This document shows positions 53,791 to 64,000 of a DNA stretch of 64,000 bases, piece after piece; positions within the stretch are counted from its first letter, which is position 1, and each line of letters starts with the position of its first letter. The stretch is from Branchiostoma belcheri (taxonomy: Eukaryota; Chordata; Leptocardii; Amphioxiformes; Branchiostomatidae), in NCBI RefSeq assembly GCF_001625305.1, contig NW_017802525.1, positions 1,033,221 to 1,097,220 on the forward strand. Direction: 5' to 3'. The notes under the pieces were generated by a model that worked only from the letters and a program-made list of their open reading frames with translations, was not told where the DNA came from and made no database searches. The position numbers and the translations under genes were made by a program.

Positions 53791-54055
53791 GTGGCGTCGG
53801 GTGGTGTAGTGATTAGAGCAATCAACTGTGAACCGGGAGACCCGGGTTCAATTCTGAGTCGTACCCGGGACATGTCTGAACATGCGTCCCGACGTTGTGC
53901 CCTTGGAAAAGGCACTTAACACGAATTTCCTCACTCCACCCAGGTGTGGATGGGTACCTAACTTCGGTTGGGGAAAGTCGTATTGAGGTCACCTTGTGGC
54001 GCCGAATGGCAGCCGCACAGACCCTTGCGACAGTTCCACAAAAATAATTGTGGAA
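53791..54055 (+). mobile_element. tRNA-derived SINE, longest copy
   Basis: Head 'gtggtgtagtgattagagca' and CCGGGTTCAATTC (B-box), then 'gttgtgcccttggaaaaggc', 'acttaacacgaatttcctca', 'cttgtggcgccgaatggcag' and a 3' end 'cagttccacaaaaataattg'. Essentially full length; in the 5' intron of the zinc-finger gene. Confidence 0.8.
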
Positions 54056-54825
54056 CAAACATGTGTATCATGTGTATTACTAGTATTTGATTGTTGTAAT
54101 TGTTGTGATTTGTATTGATTATTATGTGATACCCTGCATCAATTTAGCCGTATAATTTATAAAGGCTGTGACTGCACGGGTACTGTTTGGACAATAAAAA
54201 CCATTTATTACTATAAAATTTCCGGAAAAGGATTTTCAATAATAACGTATATAATAAATGTGCTACCGGTACAAAATGGCGGAAACTACAGTATTTTGGC
54301 TCGGGGGCGGAAAGAGGGGTTTGGAGTATACCTTACATGAATTGTCTGCGTCCTGCATATCTTTTTTTTTTAATACAGATGAGCACTAAAAAGTACTCTG
54401 AAACTGGAAATATATTTTATTTTAACTTGTTTTAGAATTTATAGCTGCAACAACTCCTAAACTCATAGTTCATTAAATTTCTTCGTAAACCCCTAGAGAG
54501 CCTACCGAGAACATTCCTCCATGTGACAAATTTCCCGCCATTTTCGGCGGTGCGAAAAACAGCAAAATTGCACGCCAATATTTATCAAAATTCCTCCTCC
54601 AAGCTTTGGTGTACTTTCGTCAACAGCCATAGGCGATATTTCGTCATAAACATTTAAAGTTTGTCGTTTGGTTACACAAGCAAGGAGTTCTCTAGAATGT
54701 CCTTGTTATAAGTTAACAGCCCCCCACAGCGTCATCTGAATATTCTATCACAAGTATATTTTTGTACCAATTTTACAAAGCCTTTATGCTCCAAATGCAA
54801 CCCACTGAACGCTAAGTAATCTTAC

Positions 54826-54960
54826 CTGAACAAAGACAACAGCCTTGTACGAGTTGTAAGAGTCAAACAACAGCCTTGTACGAGTTGTAAGAGTCAGAGG
54901 AAAGCGACAGTCTCCCTCTTGAATGTCGCGCGGACGGAAAGAAAAGGAAGTTGAGGTCTG
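54826..54960 (-). promoter_or_regulatory. putative 5' UTR exon and promoter of the ten-finger gene
   Basis: On the minus strand CTTTGTTCAG is followed by GTAAGATT, a strong donor at about 54825. It pairs sensibly with the acceptor at 53604-53597. The exon contains a 31-bp tandem duplication (54837-54897, 'aacagccttgtacgagttgt'). Flanking 54900-54980 is GC-richer. Inference only. Confidence 0.45.
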
Positions 54961-55731
54961 ATGACCCGGAAGCATTCTAAGGTCAAGGGTCAAACGGTAA
55001 CTCCTGATTCAAGGTAGCAGAACACAGTTTTTCGCCTATGGGGATTTCTATAGTTAAGGTCCCGGAAGTGACTGACTTCGACTCGGATAAAAATACAGTA
55101 GGGTACCATAGAAAAGCACGAGAAACGAATATGTTCAAATATAGGGTACGATGTACAAAATAACAAAAAAGTACAAAAAGTTATCGTTTTTTTGACATCA
55201 TGCCGACCTCTTTTAAATGGCCTCCTGCGGAGCGCACCGGAACTGCAGCCGACTCACCCTGGCAGGCAGCGAAAAGGTCACGCGCATTTATACGCCGATC
55301 GAGCAGCCTTCCTAATCTCAATTATGCGATATCAAAGCCGAAATATTATGGTACCATACGGTAACTTGTATGTCCCGGTGTCATCCACGTTAGGCTATGT
55401 ACAAGCGGTGCAAGCTGTTTGTCGCACTCATTTCTTATCCCTACGTCATCGTCTCCGCGACCCCCGGAGGAATACTGTGTGCTGCTACCACATATCGGTT
55501 CGGGTTTAATGTAGCAGAACAGTTTTTGCCTTATAAGGACACCAAGGTTAATTTTATAGTAGGGTACACTGGAGAAACACGGCCAACTATTACAAATGCA
55601 CGTATGTTACGATATATGGTATAATAATGCTTTATTTGTTTTGTTCACAATGTGTATATATAGAGAGTGAGGCCAAAACATTTATTAAAGAGCCCATAAA
55701 ATTCAATACATGACATACATCTATTAACAAT

Positions 55732-55870
55732 TGTTGCATTCCAAAACGTGTTATTCCAAATCATGATTTGGAATGGACCACGTTTTGGAATGCAACAGGC
55801 ATTCCACACGTTATGTTCCAAACCATGGCGCAGATGGACCACGATTTGGAATGTTCCAAAACGTGACCGC
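55732..55870. repeat. compound palindrome with TTCCAAA...TTTGGAA blocks
   Basis: 'cattccaaaacgtg', 'attccaaatcatgatttgga', 'ccacgttttggaatg' and 'gttccaaacc', 'ggaccacgatttggaatgtt' alternate in both orientations over 140 bp. A related arrangement with 'ggaatattccgaaacgtg' and 'catgttttggaatattcc' is at 56516-56612. Confidence 0.65.
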
Positions 55871-56515
55871 CCACGCTGTCAATCAGGAATGACTGACAGG
55901 AGTGGTGATTAATTATGCATTCCGAAGTTTCCATATTTGGTCCGTTGGCTGCTCGTATACAGATACTGTGTTAAATCGCGTCATGTTTACTTGTCTGAAC
56001 ATGTCGTAGAGTGCAGACGGTGTTAGCACGTTTGAGCTGTATGGGTCAGTACGATAATGTCCTTGGTATGATGTTCCATGGCGTTCTGGTCTGAGTTAAT
56101 CGCCATCAGTGCGCGGGCCTTGGTCGGACGCTCGCGCCTCCGTTTCTCATTATTTTCCCGCTAATAGAATCACGTGATAGTTGTTTATACACAGAAGAGA
56201 GAACATAATTTATAGTTAAAACTTTTGATATCAAAGTAACTGGTTTTTAATTATGCTGCTTTTAATCGTTGTCTTCATGTTGAGAGCTTTTACTGTATTG
56301 TCATCGAATTTCATGTCACATTTTGAGAGCTTTTAATGTAATTGTCAACGAATTTCATGTCACATTTTCTGTGAATCTGTGTACATGCCAGTTGATTTAA
56401 ATAAAATTGAACTTGAACTAAAGTTTGTAAATATTCAGCATTACTTTGTGTCATTAAATTATGCAAATAAGCTTGATTTTGTAAGAACGTGGTCTCCACA
56501 GCCCAGCTAGCCACG

Positions 56516-56612
56516 AAATGGAATATTCCGAAACGTGCTCCAGACATGTTTTGGAATATTCCATTTCATGTCCTTTCTCTTGGCACGTTATGGAATATTC
56601 CGAAACATGTTT
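56516..56612. repeat. palindrome with GGAATATTCC...GAAACGTG blocks
   Basis: ATGGAATATTCCGAAACGTG (56518) is followed by the inverse CATGTTTTGGAATATTCCAT and then again by 'tatggaatattccgaaacat'. Three alternating copies of a 20-bp block; related to 55732-55870. Confidence 0.7.
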
Positions 56613-56828
56613 CAGACATGTGGGCTTGGGAAAGGGCTTCGACAACAACAGTTTGTGTGGAGTTGCTACTGTTTTGTTTAAACATGACGAACTTTTAGAT
56701 TGTGACAGGGATGGTCGCCACAGTTGGGTGTGAGCTTCATCATGTTTCGGTCGTGCAGTGGCAGGTGCATGGGTGTCGGGCGTGCCGTTACTAACACTGA
56801 GGAGGTTTAGATGGTCAAAATATACATA

Positions 56829-56976
56829 TAGAATACAACACGGGGTATTCCGTATCGCCCGAGGTACCAGCCCGACCGCGCGTCGGATCGCCCGACGGCC
56901 GAAGGCCGGAGGGAGATCCGATCCGCGGGAGGGCTGGGACCGAGGGTGATGCGGAATGCACCGTGTTGTATTTTAT
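56829..56976. mobile_element. GC-rich inverted-repeat element
   Basis: Ends 'agaatacaacacgg' and 'ccgtgttgtatttta' are inverse. Sub-terminal 'ggtattccgtatcgcccgag' and 'cgagggtgatgcggaatgc' pair partly. The centre is very GC-rich (cggatcgcccgacggccgaa) and self-complementary, unlike its AT-rich surroundings. MITE-like. Confidence 0.65.
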
Positions 56977-57413
56977 TTATGTCATACCCACCCAAGAAAA
57001 CACGCCTTTCAATGCAAAATGAGCAGAAAGTTGGTGTCCCTAAACCTAAAAAGTGCAACAACATCAATTCCAACGTCCGAATTTTGCATTCGAATTTTCG
57101 AAAGCGTTGCACGCGGTTAGGGCGAAACGCGTTCGAATCGTTCTATGGAACATTTGGAAGCCCCGGGCCGTACGCGTTCAGAACCCCCGGGCCGTACCGC
57201 TAGTTATCACACGAGCCGGAACACCCGTATCGAACGTAATCGCGGCCCAGGTAGGACATAAAAAGGCAGACAGCATGGGCAATGCTTATAGCAAAAAACT
57301 ACCAATTTGAGACTTAGAAAAATATTTAATTATATTAATATTCGACACAGTTATTCTAAAACACTCGTGGGGGCATTTTGATACTTCCATTTCATCATTA
57401 AATTTGCCCACTT

Positions 57414-57557
57414 TAATCTCCAAGCAGATCGTTTGGTGGGGGTAAGACAGTATCAAATTGGCCAGTCTGTATCCATTTCCACTTGGGTGGGGGAATGGTT
57501 ACAGACTGGCCAATTTGATACTGTCTTACCCCCACCAAACGATCTGCTTGGAGATTA
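57414..57557. mobile_element. foldback MITE, TAATCTCCAAGCAGATC family, copy B
   Basis: Arms 'taatctccaagcagatcgtt', 'tggtgggggtaagacagtat' and 'caaattggccagtctgta', perfectly inverted on the right with a ~28-base loop. A solo end lies just after it at 57588-57600. Confidence 0.88.
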
Positions 57558-57827
57558 ATTGTATTCTGCCTTGCCACCGTATGATCTACTTGGAGATTAG
57601 ATGTTTCCGCCATCGCAGTCTTCCATCTTCATCAAAAAACGTTGTTAGGAACAAGGGATAGTACTTCTTACCAGGGAAGGCGACCAGAGTTCTAAGCGTG
57701 TGAGATCTAGTACGTACGATCAGAACCCCCCCCCCCTCCAAAAAAACGCAGATCGCTCCCGAAAGGCCTGCAAATGAGGCTAGAGGTATACGTACTTGGC
57801 AGCAATCCGAAAAGCATCGTAGAAGGG

Positions 57828-57937
57828 CCAAATATGTAGCCTGGGTACCATCCCCAGTAGTATATTCGCAAACTCTATAACCAGTTATAGAGTTTGCGAA
57901 TATACTACTGGGGATGGTACCCAGGCTACCAAATATG
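57828..57937. mobile_element. foldback MITE, TAGCCTGGGTACCATCC family, copy 3, with 9-bp target duplication
   Basis: CCAAATATG at 57828-57836 and 57929-57937 frames a 92-bp hairpin whose arms (TAGCCTGGGTACCATCCCCA, then 'gtagtatattcgcaaactct') are perfectly inverse. This gives the family a defined boundary. The 9-bp duplication recalls Mutator-like elements (8-10 bp) but is not proof. Confidence 0.88.
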
Positions 57938-58024
57938 TAGGAATGTGCATTATTCTTCACCCTCAAGCAAGTGGAGCCTGAGACAAAGGAGCGATGTGAG
58001 TCCCTGGGAACCAGTATCAGTACC

Positions 58025-58145
58025 TCCACAAAGTCTATTGTTTTTGCTCTGTTTCTTCTTCCTCTTCTTCTCCAAACCAATAAGGTCAATGACCTGAACC
58101 AGACGTCTGTCACCATGATAACTAGTGTTGGGTTACGTTATGTTG
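58025..58145. repeat. dispersed repeat, copy 2
   Basis: 'tctattgtttttgctctgtt', 'aaggtcaatgacctgaacca', 'ctgtcaccatgataactagt', 'gttgggttacgttatg'. Matches 6366-6478 and 61846-61945. Confidence 0.6.
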
Positions 58146-59117
58146 CAATTTTATAGCAGGAGGGATTTAGACTCCTGTCTACTATATATATCAATGTGTT
58201 TGAGTAACACAGCAGACCATATGCGAAGGTAAACACTATGCATTTGCTTAAAGTTTGCAAATGTTACCTTTTGGTAACATTTACCATTTGGTAAGTGTTA
58301 CCAAATGGCCAATCTCTTCTCTTGTTTCCTTACTTCGTTTTTCGTGTGTTTTTCGAGGGAAACCCTTTCCTGCAGCAAAACCACTGGCAGATTTCCGATG
58401 TCAACCATGCCGGTTTTTACTCGGTTTTAACTTTTACCCTATATAACCATCACATGTACATATATACTAGTAACGAGACTTGTGGGTTTGGAATCATTTC
58501 ATTAAACCTTCATAATGTCAGATACGAATGTGCAGCTGTCTTCTTTCGGCAACGATAAGTGCAAAGACTACGCTATGAATACGTGCACTTTTCCCCCTGA
58601 GCAAACATTACTGGAACCTGATTAACCTTCGTCCTCCTACCTAACTCCTAAACATAGACGAATTGGTAGAAAGACGGCTACTTCAGTGTGCTAAAGGTCA
58701 AAAAATGGCAAATAACTACCGATTGCCTGCACGATAAGGACTGGGCATAGATCCAGGCCAAGGACAGTTTTCACTGCCGGACCTTGTACGGACATGTGAA
58801 CTTTTGTTAGTCCCCACTAGGCTATCAACGCGGGCTGAAAAATACTAGTAGGTAGAAATTTGCCAAATTCGTACAGTAATTTGCCAGGGGATTTTAAATT
58901 TAACCACCATAAGATTTCTTGTCCTCTCGAAGAGAAACGTTGCCCTTACCGAGAGATCCGTACCTGATTCGCCCAACTAACTTTTTGCTGAATTCTACTA
59001 TCCATAACCCCTTAGGAAGTCCTGGTGGAGGCTAAGCCTGTTTGGCGGGTCTCCAATCAATATTGTAGGGATAAAGGTCCGTAGAACTGACTTTAGCATA
59101 CTGAGCTCTGGACAAAA

Positions 59118-60214
59118 ATGGCCGCAGTCGTCATGTGGATACCCGATTCTGTCCGGGAGATCTTGCAGATCTATGGGCTGACTCTGCAGTCTTTTCTCGT
59201 CGTCTGCACTGCTGTTATTCTGGTGTGTTTTCTCTTGAAGCGCGGCAGAAACCTGCCTCCCTACCCGGCAGGACGCGTGCCTGTTCTCGGGCACCTCCTC
59301 GCCTTGGGCCGAGCGCCTCACCTCAAGCTGACGGCGTGGGGGCAGCAGTACGGGGACGTCTTCACCGTCAGGATGGGGATGGAAGATGTGGTGGTTCTGA
59401 ACGGCTACACTGCCGTCAAGGACGCGCTCGTGGATAGGTCTGAGCTGTTCGCCTCCAGGCCGCCAAATTGCTTGTTTGATGCTGTAACGGGTTTCGGAAA
59501 AGGTAAAAAAAAACTCTGTTTTTCAGCAATTGGCCGTTTGTAAAAAGTAAAACAAGTAACGACCCTTTTGCCTCATGCATCGCCTGAATGCTAAGTGAAC
59601 AAACAAAATACACGAATAAGTTAGAAAGTTCAAACTAGTCAGAATACAGGACTTTGACCCTATCTGTAATGTACTAGATACTGTACTCTTGTCAACATTT
59701 CCTCTAAAATTCAATACGTTTGGAGCAACAATTCGTTTGGGCCAGATGCATTAAGTTAGATAACTTGGGTACAAGTATAGTGTTACATTTCTGCCCTACG
59801 TCTCTATCTACAGGATCTATCTTCAGGATATCTTCTCTCTTTTTGAAACATGTTTGAACAAATTTACATAGTTTTCATTTACATTGTAGTGCTTGGATTT
59901 CATAATATGTTTGAACAATTCTATTGATACATTTAATTAAAACATATAAATGTGCCCCTATAGACCTGGCCTCCGTACCCTGGGGTACCGCCATTAAGCA
60001 GAGACGTCGGTTCACCATCAGCGCATTAAAGGTGCTCGGCATGAAGGTGGGAACTGGCAGCATCGAGGAGAAAATCCGAGAGGAGGCAAGCTGTCTTCGC
60101 AACAGGGTAAGCGAAGTTAGATCTCTCTCTTTTTCTCTTTCTCTCTCTCTCTCCCTCTCTCGCTCATGTTCTCTCTCTCGCTTGCTCTTGTTCTCTCTCT
60201 TTCTCTCTCTCCCC

Positions 60215-60247
<33 letters not shown>

Positions 60248-62126
60248 GCTCGCTCTCTTCCTCCCCCTCTCTCTTTCTCTCCCTCTCCCCCTCTCTCGCG
60301 CTCTCTCTCTCTCTCGCTCGCTCTCTTCCTCCCCCTCTCTCTTTCCCTCCCCTCCTCTCTTTCTCGCTCTCTCGATGTGACTGTAGTGGTACTGATGGTA
60401 TTCTTAGTCCCTACCAGTCTCTACCAGAATCAAGTAGGTTGCTGAAAAATATTTTTTTTAATGGGCAGATAGACTTTGCTTCTTCCGATTGCATCTGAGG
60501 AGAACATGCCAAGTTTGACTTGTTAGAATTGATTTGCTTTGGCACAGACGACTTTTAAATACTAGAGGGCAACTCGCCATGTGACATATGCTTAACCTTC
60601 CATACGACTAACTCCCATGACCTACAGTGCATACTGTTTACATATACCTTGGACGTTATGTAACCCATTATCTAGGGTCACTGAACTTTTGAACTAGTCT
60701 CCAAGCAGATGTTAGAGTGCAAATATACAAATAACAAAAAAACGTGGCAGTATTCAGAGTATTTACCGACAAGACGCGGCCATTCTTTTATTGGGTGAAG
60801 ATATGTGACAACGTGGGTCGTGTGGCGTAACGGTAGCATGTTCGACTCGGAACCAAGAGGTCCGGGTTCGAGTCCTGACATGCCACTGATCTTTTGCCCT
60901 TGGGAAAGGCACTTTACATGACTTTCCTCACTTAACTCAAGTGAAAATTAGTATTGTCCTGTATTTGTCCTCTTCGTTGGTGCTGGTATAAAACAAGATA
61001 ATATAACTTGAGTGTGTCGTCACGATGTCTAGTCATGAAATGTCGGAATATAAAAAAAATGGCAATATTTTCAGGTGGCGGAATATGACAGGAAGCCCTT
61101 TGACGTTGCATACGATCTGAACGTGGCTGTCGCAAACGTGGTCTGCTCCATGGTGATCGGGAGGCGCTATGACTACAGGTACCATAGTATACAGTGCAAT
61201 TTTACGGAATACAGTGCAATCGTATTAGTATTTTTACTGGTAAAATTGCACTGTATACTAGTAAAATTGCACTGTATATATACTAATACGATTGCACTGT
61301 ATTCCGTAAACTTGCACTGTATTCCGTAAAATTGCACTGTATTCCGTAAAATTGTACTGTATTCCGTACAATTACACTGTATTCCGTAAAATTGCATTGT
61401 ATTCCGTAAAATTGCAATGTATACTAATACGAATGCACTGTATTCCGTAAAATTGCACTGTATACTAATACGATTGCACTGTATTCCGTAAAATTGTAAT
61501 GTATACCAGTAAACATGCACTGTATTCCGTAAAATTGCACTATATTCCGTAAAATTGCACTGTATTCCGTAAATTTGCACTGTATATTCCGTAAACTTGC
61601 ACTGTAGTCCGTAAACTTGCACTGTATTCCGTAAAATTGTACTGTATTCCGTAAATTTGCACTGTATTCCGTAAAATTGCACTGTATTCCGTAAACTTGC
61701 ACTGTATACTCCTGATGACTACAGGGACGAGACGTTCCGGGGACTGTCCGATGCGGTCGTCACGGTGGCCGTCAAACTTGCCGCCGGCCAGATCATCAGT
61801 TTCTTCCCCTGGCTACGGTTCGTTCCCGGAGGTCAGAAATATATTGTTTTTGCTCAGTTTTTTCTTCCTCTTCTTCTTGACTTCAATGACCTGAACTAAT
61901 GTTGCCTGTTACCATGGTAAGTTTGGTAACTAGTGTTGGGTTGCATCAGCTTCTTCCACTGGCTACGGTTCGTTCCCGGAGGTGAGAAGCTGTTTTGTGT
62001 GTGTATTCATCTTTCTCTTATCTATCCGTGTGTGTAGACAGTGTTCAGTACCAAGGACAGGAATAGTTCAGGTGCGCCCGCGTGTTTGTGTGGATAGTGT
62101 TCAGCACCAAGGACAGGGACAGTTCT

Positions 62127-62172
<46 letters not shown>

Positions 62173-63837
62173 AAAGAGAGAGAGAGAGAGAAAGAGAGAG
62201 ATGGCGTTCAGTACCAAGGACAGGGATATTTGCAGTGTTACCGCACGTCCACAGCGCTTGTGTTTATATGTATAGCACAGGAATACGACAGTCTGCTCGG
62301 CCATGATGAAATGGTATTTTCAATGGCAATAAAAGACGCTAACCGACGAAAAAGATAGGTGTATCAGGACTGCCGAAGCCAATCATCTTGTGCCCCTTTG
62401 CTTTTTCCCAGTGAACAGAGCCAGAGTCGAGCTGCTCGAACAGAACGCGAAGCTTCAGAAGATGTTGGGAGAAGAGCTGGCTAAACATCGCGAGAACCTA
62501 GATCGCGAGAACCCGCGAGACTTCCTTGACTTCGGTCTGCTGGAGCTCGAGAAGCATGAGAAGGTGGAGGGTCTGACGGGGGATATCGTGATGCACATGG
62601 CTCAGAATCTCTTCCTAGCGGGCACGGAAACCGCCTCCAACACCCTCCGGTGGAGCCTACTCTACATGGTTCTGCACCCAACCGTCCAAAGGAAGGTAAA
62701 AACAAAATGCACAGTATAAAAGATTAATGTCTAGTTTGCAGTCAAACCTGTATTAGTGACAACTCTACATAAGGTCCACCTGGCCATTGATATACAATCA
62801 AACCTGTACAAGTGAGCACCTCTACATAAGGACCAACTGGGATTGATATACAGTCATACCTGCGTTATTTACATTGACCCAAGCATGAAGAATTCTTATT
62901 GGCCGCCTCGTAACTGTGGCCATGCTGCCCCTTCACAGCAGTATATGATACTTTTTTTTATAATTTTTTTTATTTTCTTAAATTTTTTTTTCACACTGTT
63001 TATTCAAATCATGAAAACAAGTACAGGTAGAAGTACATATACATACACAGCTACTTTTAACAACTTTTACAGCCATATCCTCAAAATACACGGACCAATC
63101 ACAAGGAACAGTCACTAAAACAGATCTTTAGACTGCCCTAGATATCACAGATGAAGTTTCTTGACATCTTATGGCAGTATATGATACTATTGTACTTAAT
63201 TCAAGTGATCCCTGTTTTTGTCGGAGCAGGTGCAGCAGGAGCTTGATGCCGTTGTTGGTGAGGGTCTGCCCACCCTGTCCCACCGTTCCCAGCTGCCCTA
63301 CGTGAACGCCTGTCTGCTGGAGGTCATGAGGATCCGACCGCTTCTGCCCGTCGCCCTTCCACACGCCACCACACAGGACGTTAAAGTGTGTGGTTATGAC
63401 ATTCCCAAAGACACGCAGGTACGCTACAAGTCCGCAAAATGCTGAGGAAATTTGCTACATCCCATAGACTAAGGTTACATCTATCTGTCTGTCTGCAATG
63501 TTGCAAAAATTGAGGTTTGTTCGGTACATCAGTTAGTCGCTGATTGGCTAGAAGCTATGTCGGATGAAATGTAGCAATGAGGCTCGTGAACATTGCCAAC
63601 TGCGAAGTGGTGAATCTTTTTCTATCGAGTAACGGTTAAAAACTAGAAGACGATCTAAAAATAGACGTCTCTTTGACCTAACTTCGGTCTGGTTATTCTA
63701 GGTGCTTGTGAACCTGCACTCCATCCATAAAGACCCCGCCTACTGGCCTGATCCGGACCGGTTTGACCCCGGAAGGTTTCTGGACGCGGAAGGGAACGTC
63801 ATCAACAAGCCTGAGTCTTTCCTGCCTTTTTCAGCTG
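59118..63837 (+). CDS. cytochrome P450, CYP2-type microsomal, 3' end beyond window
   Basis: Exons: 59118-59502, 59964-60106, 61075-61178, 61725-61831, 62412-62695, 63230-63418 and 63702-63837, phase-consistent, 449 residues so far. It is a haem monooxygenase of the endoplasmic reticulum; the substrate is unknown. N-terminal membrane anchor FLVVCTAVILVCFLL (about residues 30-44), then the hinge LPPYPAGRVPVLGHLL. C-helix W-x(4)-QRRRF in exon 2. I-helix oxygen-binding LFLAGTETASNT. K-helix ExxR in LEVMRIRP. The meander DPDRFDPGRFLD. The last exon stops at LPFSAG, right before the FxxGxRxCxG haem ligand loop, which should be in the next exon. Exon layout and motifs fit the vertebrate CYP2 clan. 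I cannot choose between CYP2 subfamilies. Exon 4's 3' edge is duplicated at 61945. Confidence 0.9.
60119..60376. repeat. (CT)n-rich microsatellite
   Basis: About 250 bases of 'ctctctctctct' with interspersed g and ccc, in P450 intron 2 directly after the exon 2 donor. Strong purine/pyrimidine strand asymmetry. Open frames across it are artefacts. Confidence 0.95.
60812..60950 (+). mobile_element. tRNA-derived SINE, 5' part
   Basis: Head 'cgtgtggcgtaacggtagca' and GGTCCGGGTTCGAGTCC (B-box), then 'gcccttgggaaaggcacttt' and 'catgactttcctcactt'. In P450 intron 2. Confidence 0.7.
61185..61710. repeat. ~20-bp minisatellite TTCCGTAAAATTGCACTGTA
   Basis: About two dozen units of the 20-bp motif with variants (gtaaacttg, gtaaatttg, 'actaatacgattgcactgta'). 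The first ~60 bases are in the opposite orientation (cagtgcaattttacggaata), so the array begins with a foldback. It fills the intron between P450 exons 3 and 4. Both ends abut GACTACAG (end of exon 3; acceptor of exon 4). Confidence 0.93.
61846..61945. repeat. dispersed repeat, copy 3
   Basis: 'atattgtttttgctcagttt', 'tcaatgacctgaactaatgt', 'tggtaactagtgttgggttg'. Directly followed by the P450 exon 4 fragment at 61945. Confidence 0.6.
61945..61981 (+). pseudogene. downstream copy of P450 exon 4 3' edge
   Basis: ATCAGCTTCTTCCACTGGCT and the following CGGTTCGTTCCCGGAG repeat the last ~37 coding bases of exon 4 (ISFFPWLRFVPG, here W for P or H-type change at one codon) and then a GTGAGA donor. 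No acceptor in front; an exon-edge tandem copy. Confidence 0.85.
62127..62205. repeat. (GT)n then (GA)n microsatellite
   Basis: About 20 GT repeats followed by 'agagagagagagag', in P450 intron 4, between two copies of a 'agtgttcag(c/t)accaagga' repeat (62040, 62097, 62208). Confidence 0.95.
62740..62865. repeat. CAGTCAAACCTGTA tandem repeat
   Basis: Three diverged units of ~60 bp: 'cagtcaaacctgtattagtg', 'caactctacataaggtccac', 'ctggccattgata'. A reverse-orientation relative occurs in BECN1 intron 2 (about 24740-24885, 'cttgtacaggtttgactgta'). Confidence 0.7.
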
Positions 63838-63850
63838 GTGAGGGAAGATA

Positions 63851-64000
63851 CTAGCCTCTACCAGGCTTCGGAAGGCGGCTGGAAAGAGTAGAGATCGGTA
63901 AAATAGAGAGATAACATGCCAGGGGAGTTAGTTGGTCTGCCTGAGAAAACGTAACAGTTTGCCACTCGGGTGAGGCAAAATGTACTCTCTAGCGGACCAA
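63851..64000. mobile_element. foldback MITE, CTAGCCTCTACCAGGC family, cut by window end
   Basis: 'ctagcctctaccaggcttcg', 'gagataacatgccaggggag' and 'atgtactctctagcggacca' match 11238-11456. It starts 14 bases after the exon 7 donor of the P450 gene. Confidence 0.8.

Larger units (their letters stand above)
54961..59117. other. intergenic region with foldback elements, no recognised gene
   Basis: Scanned on both strands: no exon with recognisable protein similarity. It holds palindromic 'tccaaaacgtg' blocks (55732-55870, 56516-56612), a GC-rich inverted-repeat element (56829-56976), two foldback MITEs (57414-57557, 57837-57928) and a dispersed repeat (58025-58145). Immediately before the P450 start (59000-59117) nothing TATA-like stands out. 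Confidence 0.45.

Noticed and set aside
59924..60498. Ser/Leu-rich open frames through the CT repeat
   Set aside because: Microsatellite translation; the true P450 exon ends at 60106 with a good donor.
61173..61702. 170-codon minus-strand open frame (FTEYSAIL repeats)
   Set aside because: Produced by the 20-bp minisatellite; no start context or protein family.

Overview
The window looks like an intron-rich invertebrate deuterostome nuclear genome, most likely a lancelet (Branchiostoma). This is inferred from vertebrate-like but diverged proteins, short exons with canonical GT/AG junctions, abundant small foldback transposons, tRNA-derived SINEs and two assembly gaps. No prokaryotic features are present. 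Exon models were built by hand; nearly all junctions were checked for phase, and the spliced frames stay open.

Layout: (1) 1-2947, minus strand: a C2H2 zinc-finger gene running off the left edge. (2) 4524-7557, plus: mitochondrial elongation factor Ts (TSFM), complete in 5 exons. (3) 7560-11550: repeat-filled spacer with a TTAA-flanked element and other inverted-repeat elements. (4) 11556-16120, minus: guanylate kinase (GUK1), 7 coding exons, with 5' non-coding sequence probably extending towards 22 kb. (5) 22911-30328, plus: beclin 1 (BECN1), complete in 12 exons, 482 codons. (6) 34776-48631, plus: a 750-residue leucine-rich-repeat protein with a possible C-terminal death-like domain, 16 coding exons. 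(7) 52202-53610, minus: a ten-finger C2H2 gene with a degraded, duplicated 3' end beside a 279-base gap. (8) 59118-63837, plus: a CYP2-type microsomal cytochrome P450, 7 exons; the haem-cysteine exon lies beyond the window.

The genes are unrelated housekeeping or accessory genes (mitochondrial translation, nucleotide metabolism, autophagy, signalling scaffold, transcription, oxidation) and do not form one pathway. The striking shared property is structural. Short tandem duplications cross exon-intron junctions in five of the six genes with several coding exons (the left zinc-finger gene, GUK1, BECN1, the LRR gene and the P450), leaving extra splice-site-bearing exon fragments next to the real exons. 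The LRR gene is extreme: six extra phase-0 81-bp LRR cassettes at 35687-36357, and eight truncated copies of another LRR exon embedded in TTAGGG-type repeats at 37337-38416.

The mobile DNA includes two insertions with long inverted repeats, flanked by 13-14 bp target duplications and carrying a hammerhead-ribozyme-like core (Penelope-like terminal structures are the best guess). There is also a foldback family with one perfect 9-bp target duplication, several short inverted-repeat families, LINE 3' ends, and SINEs.
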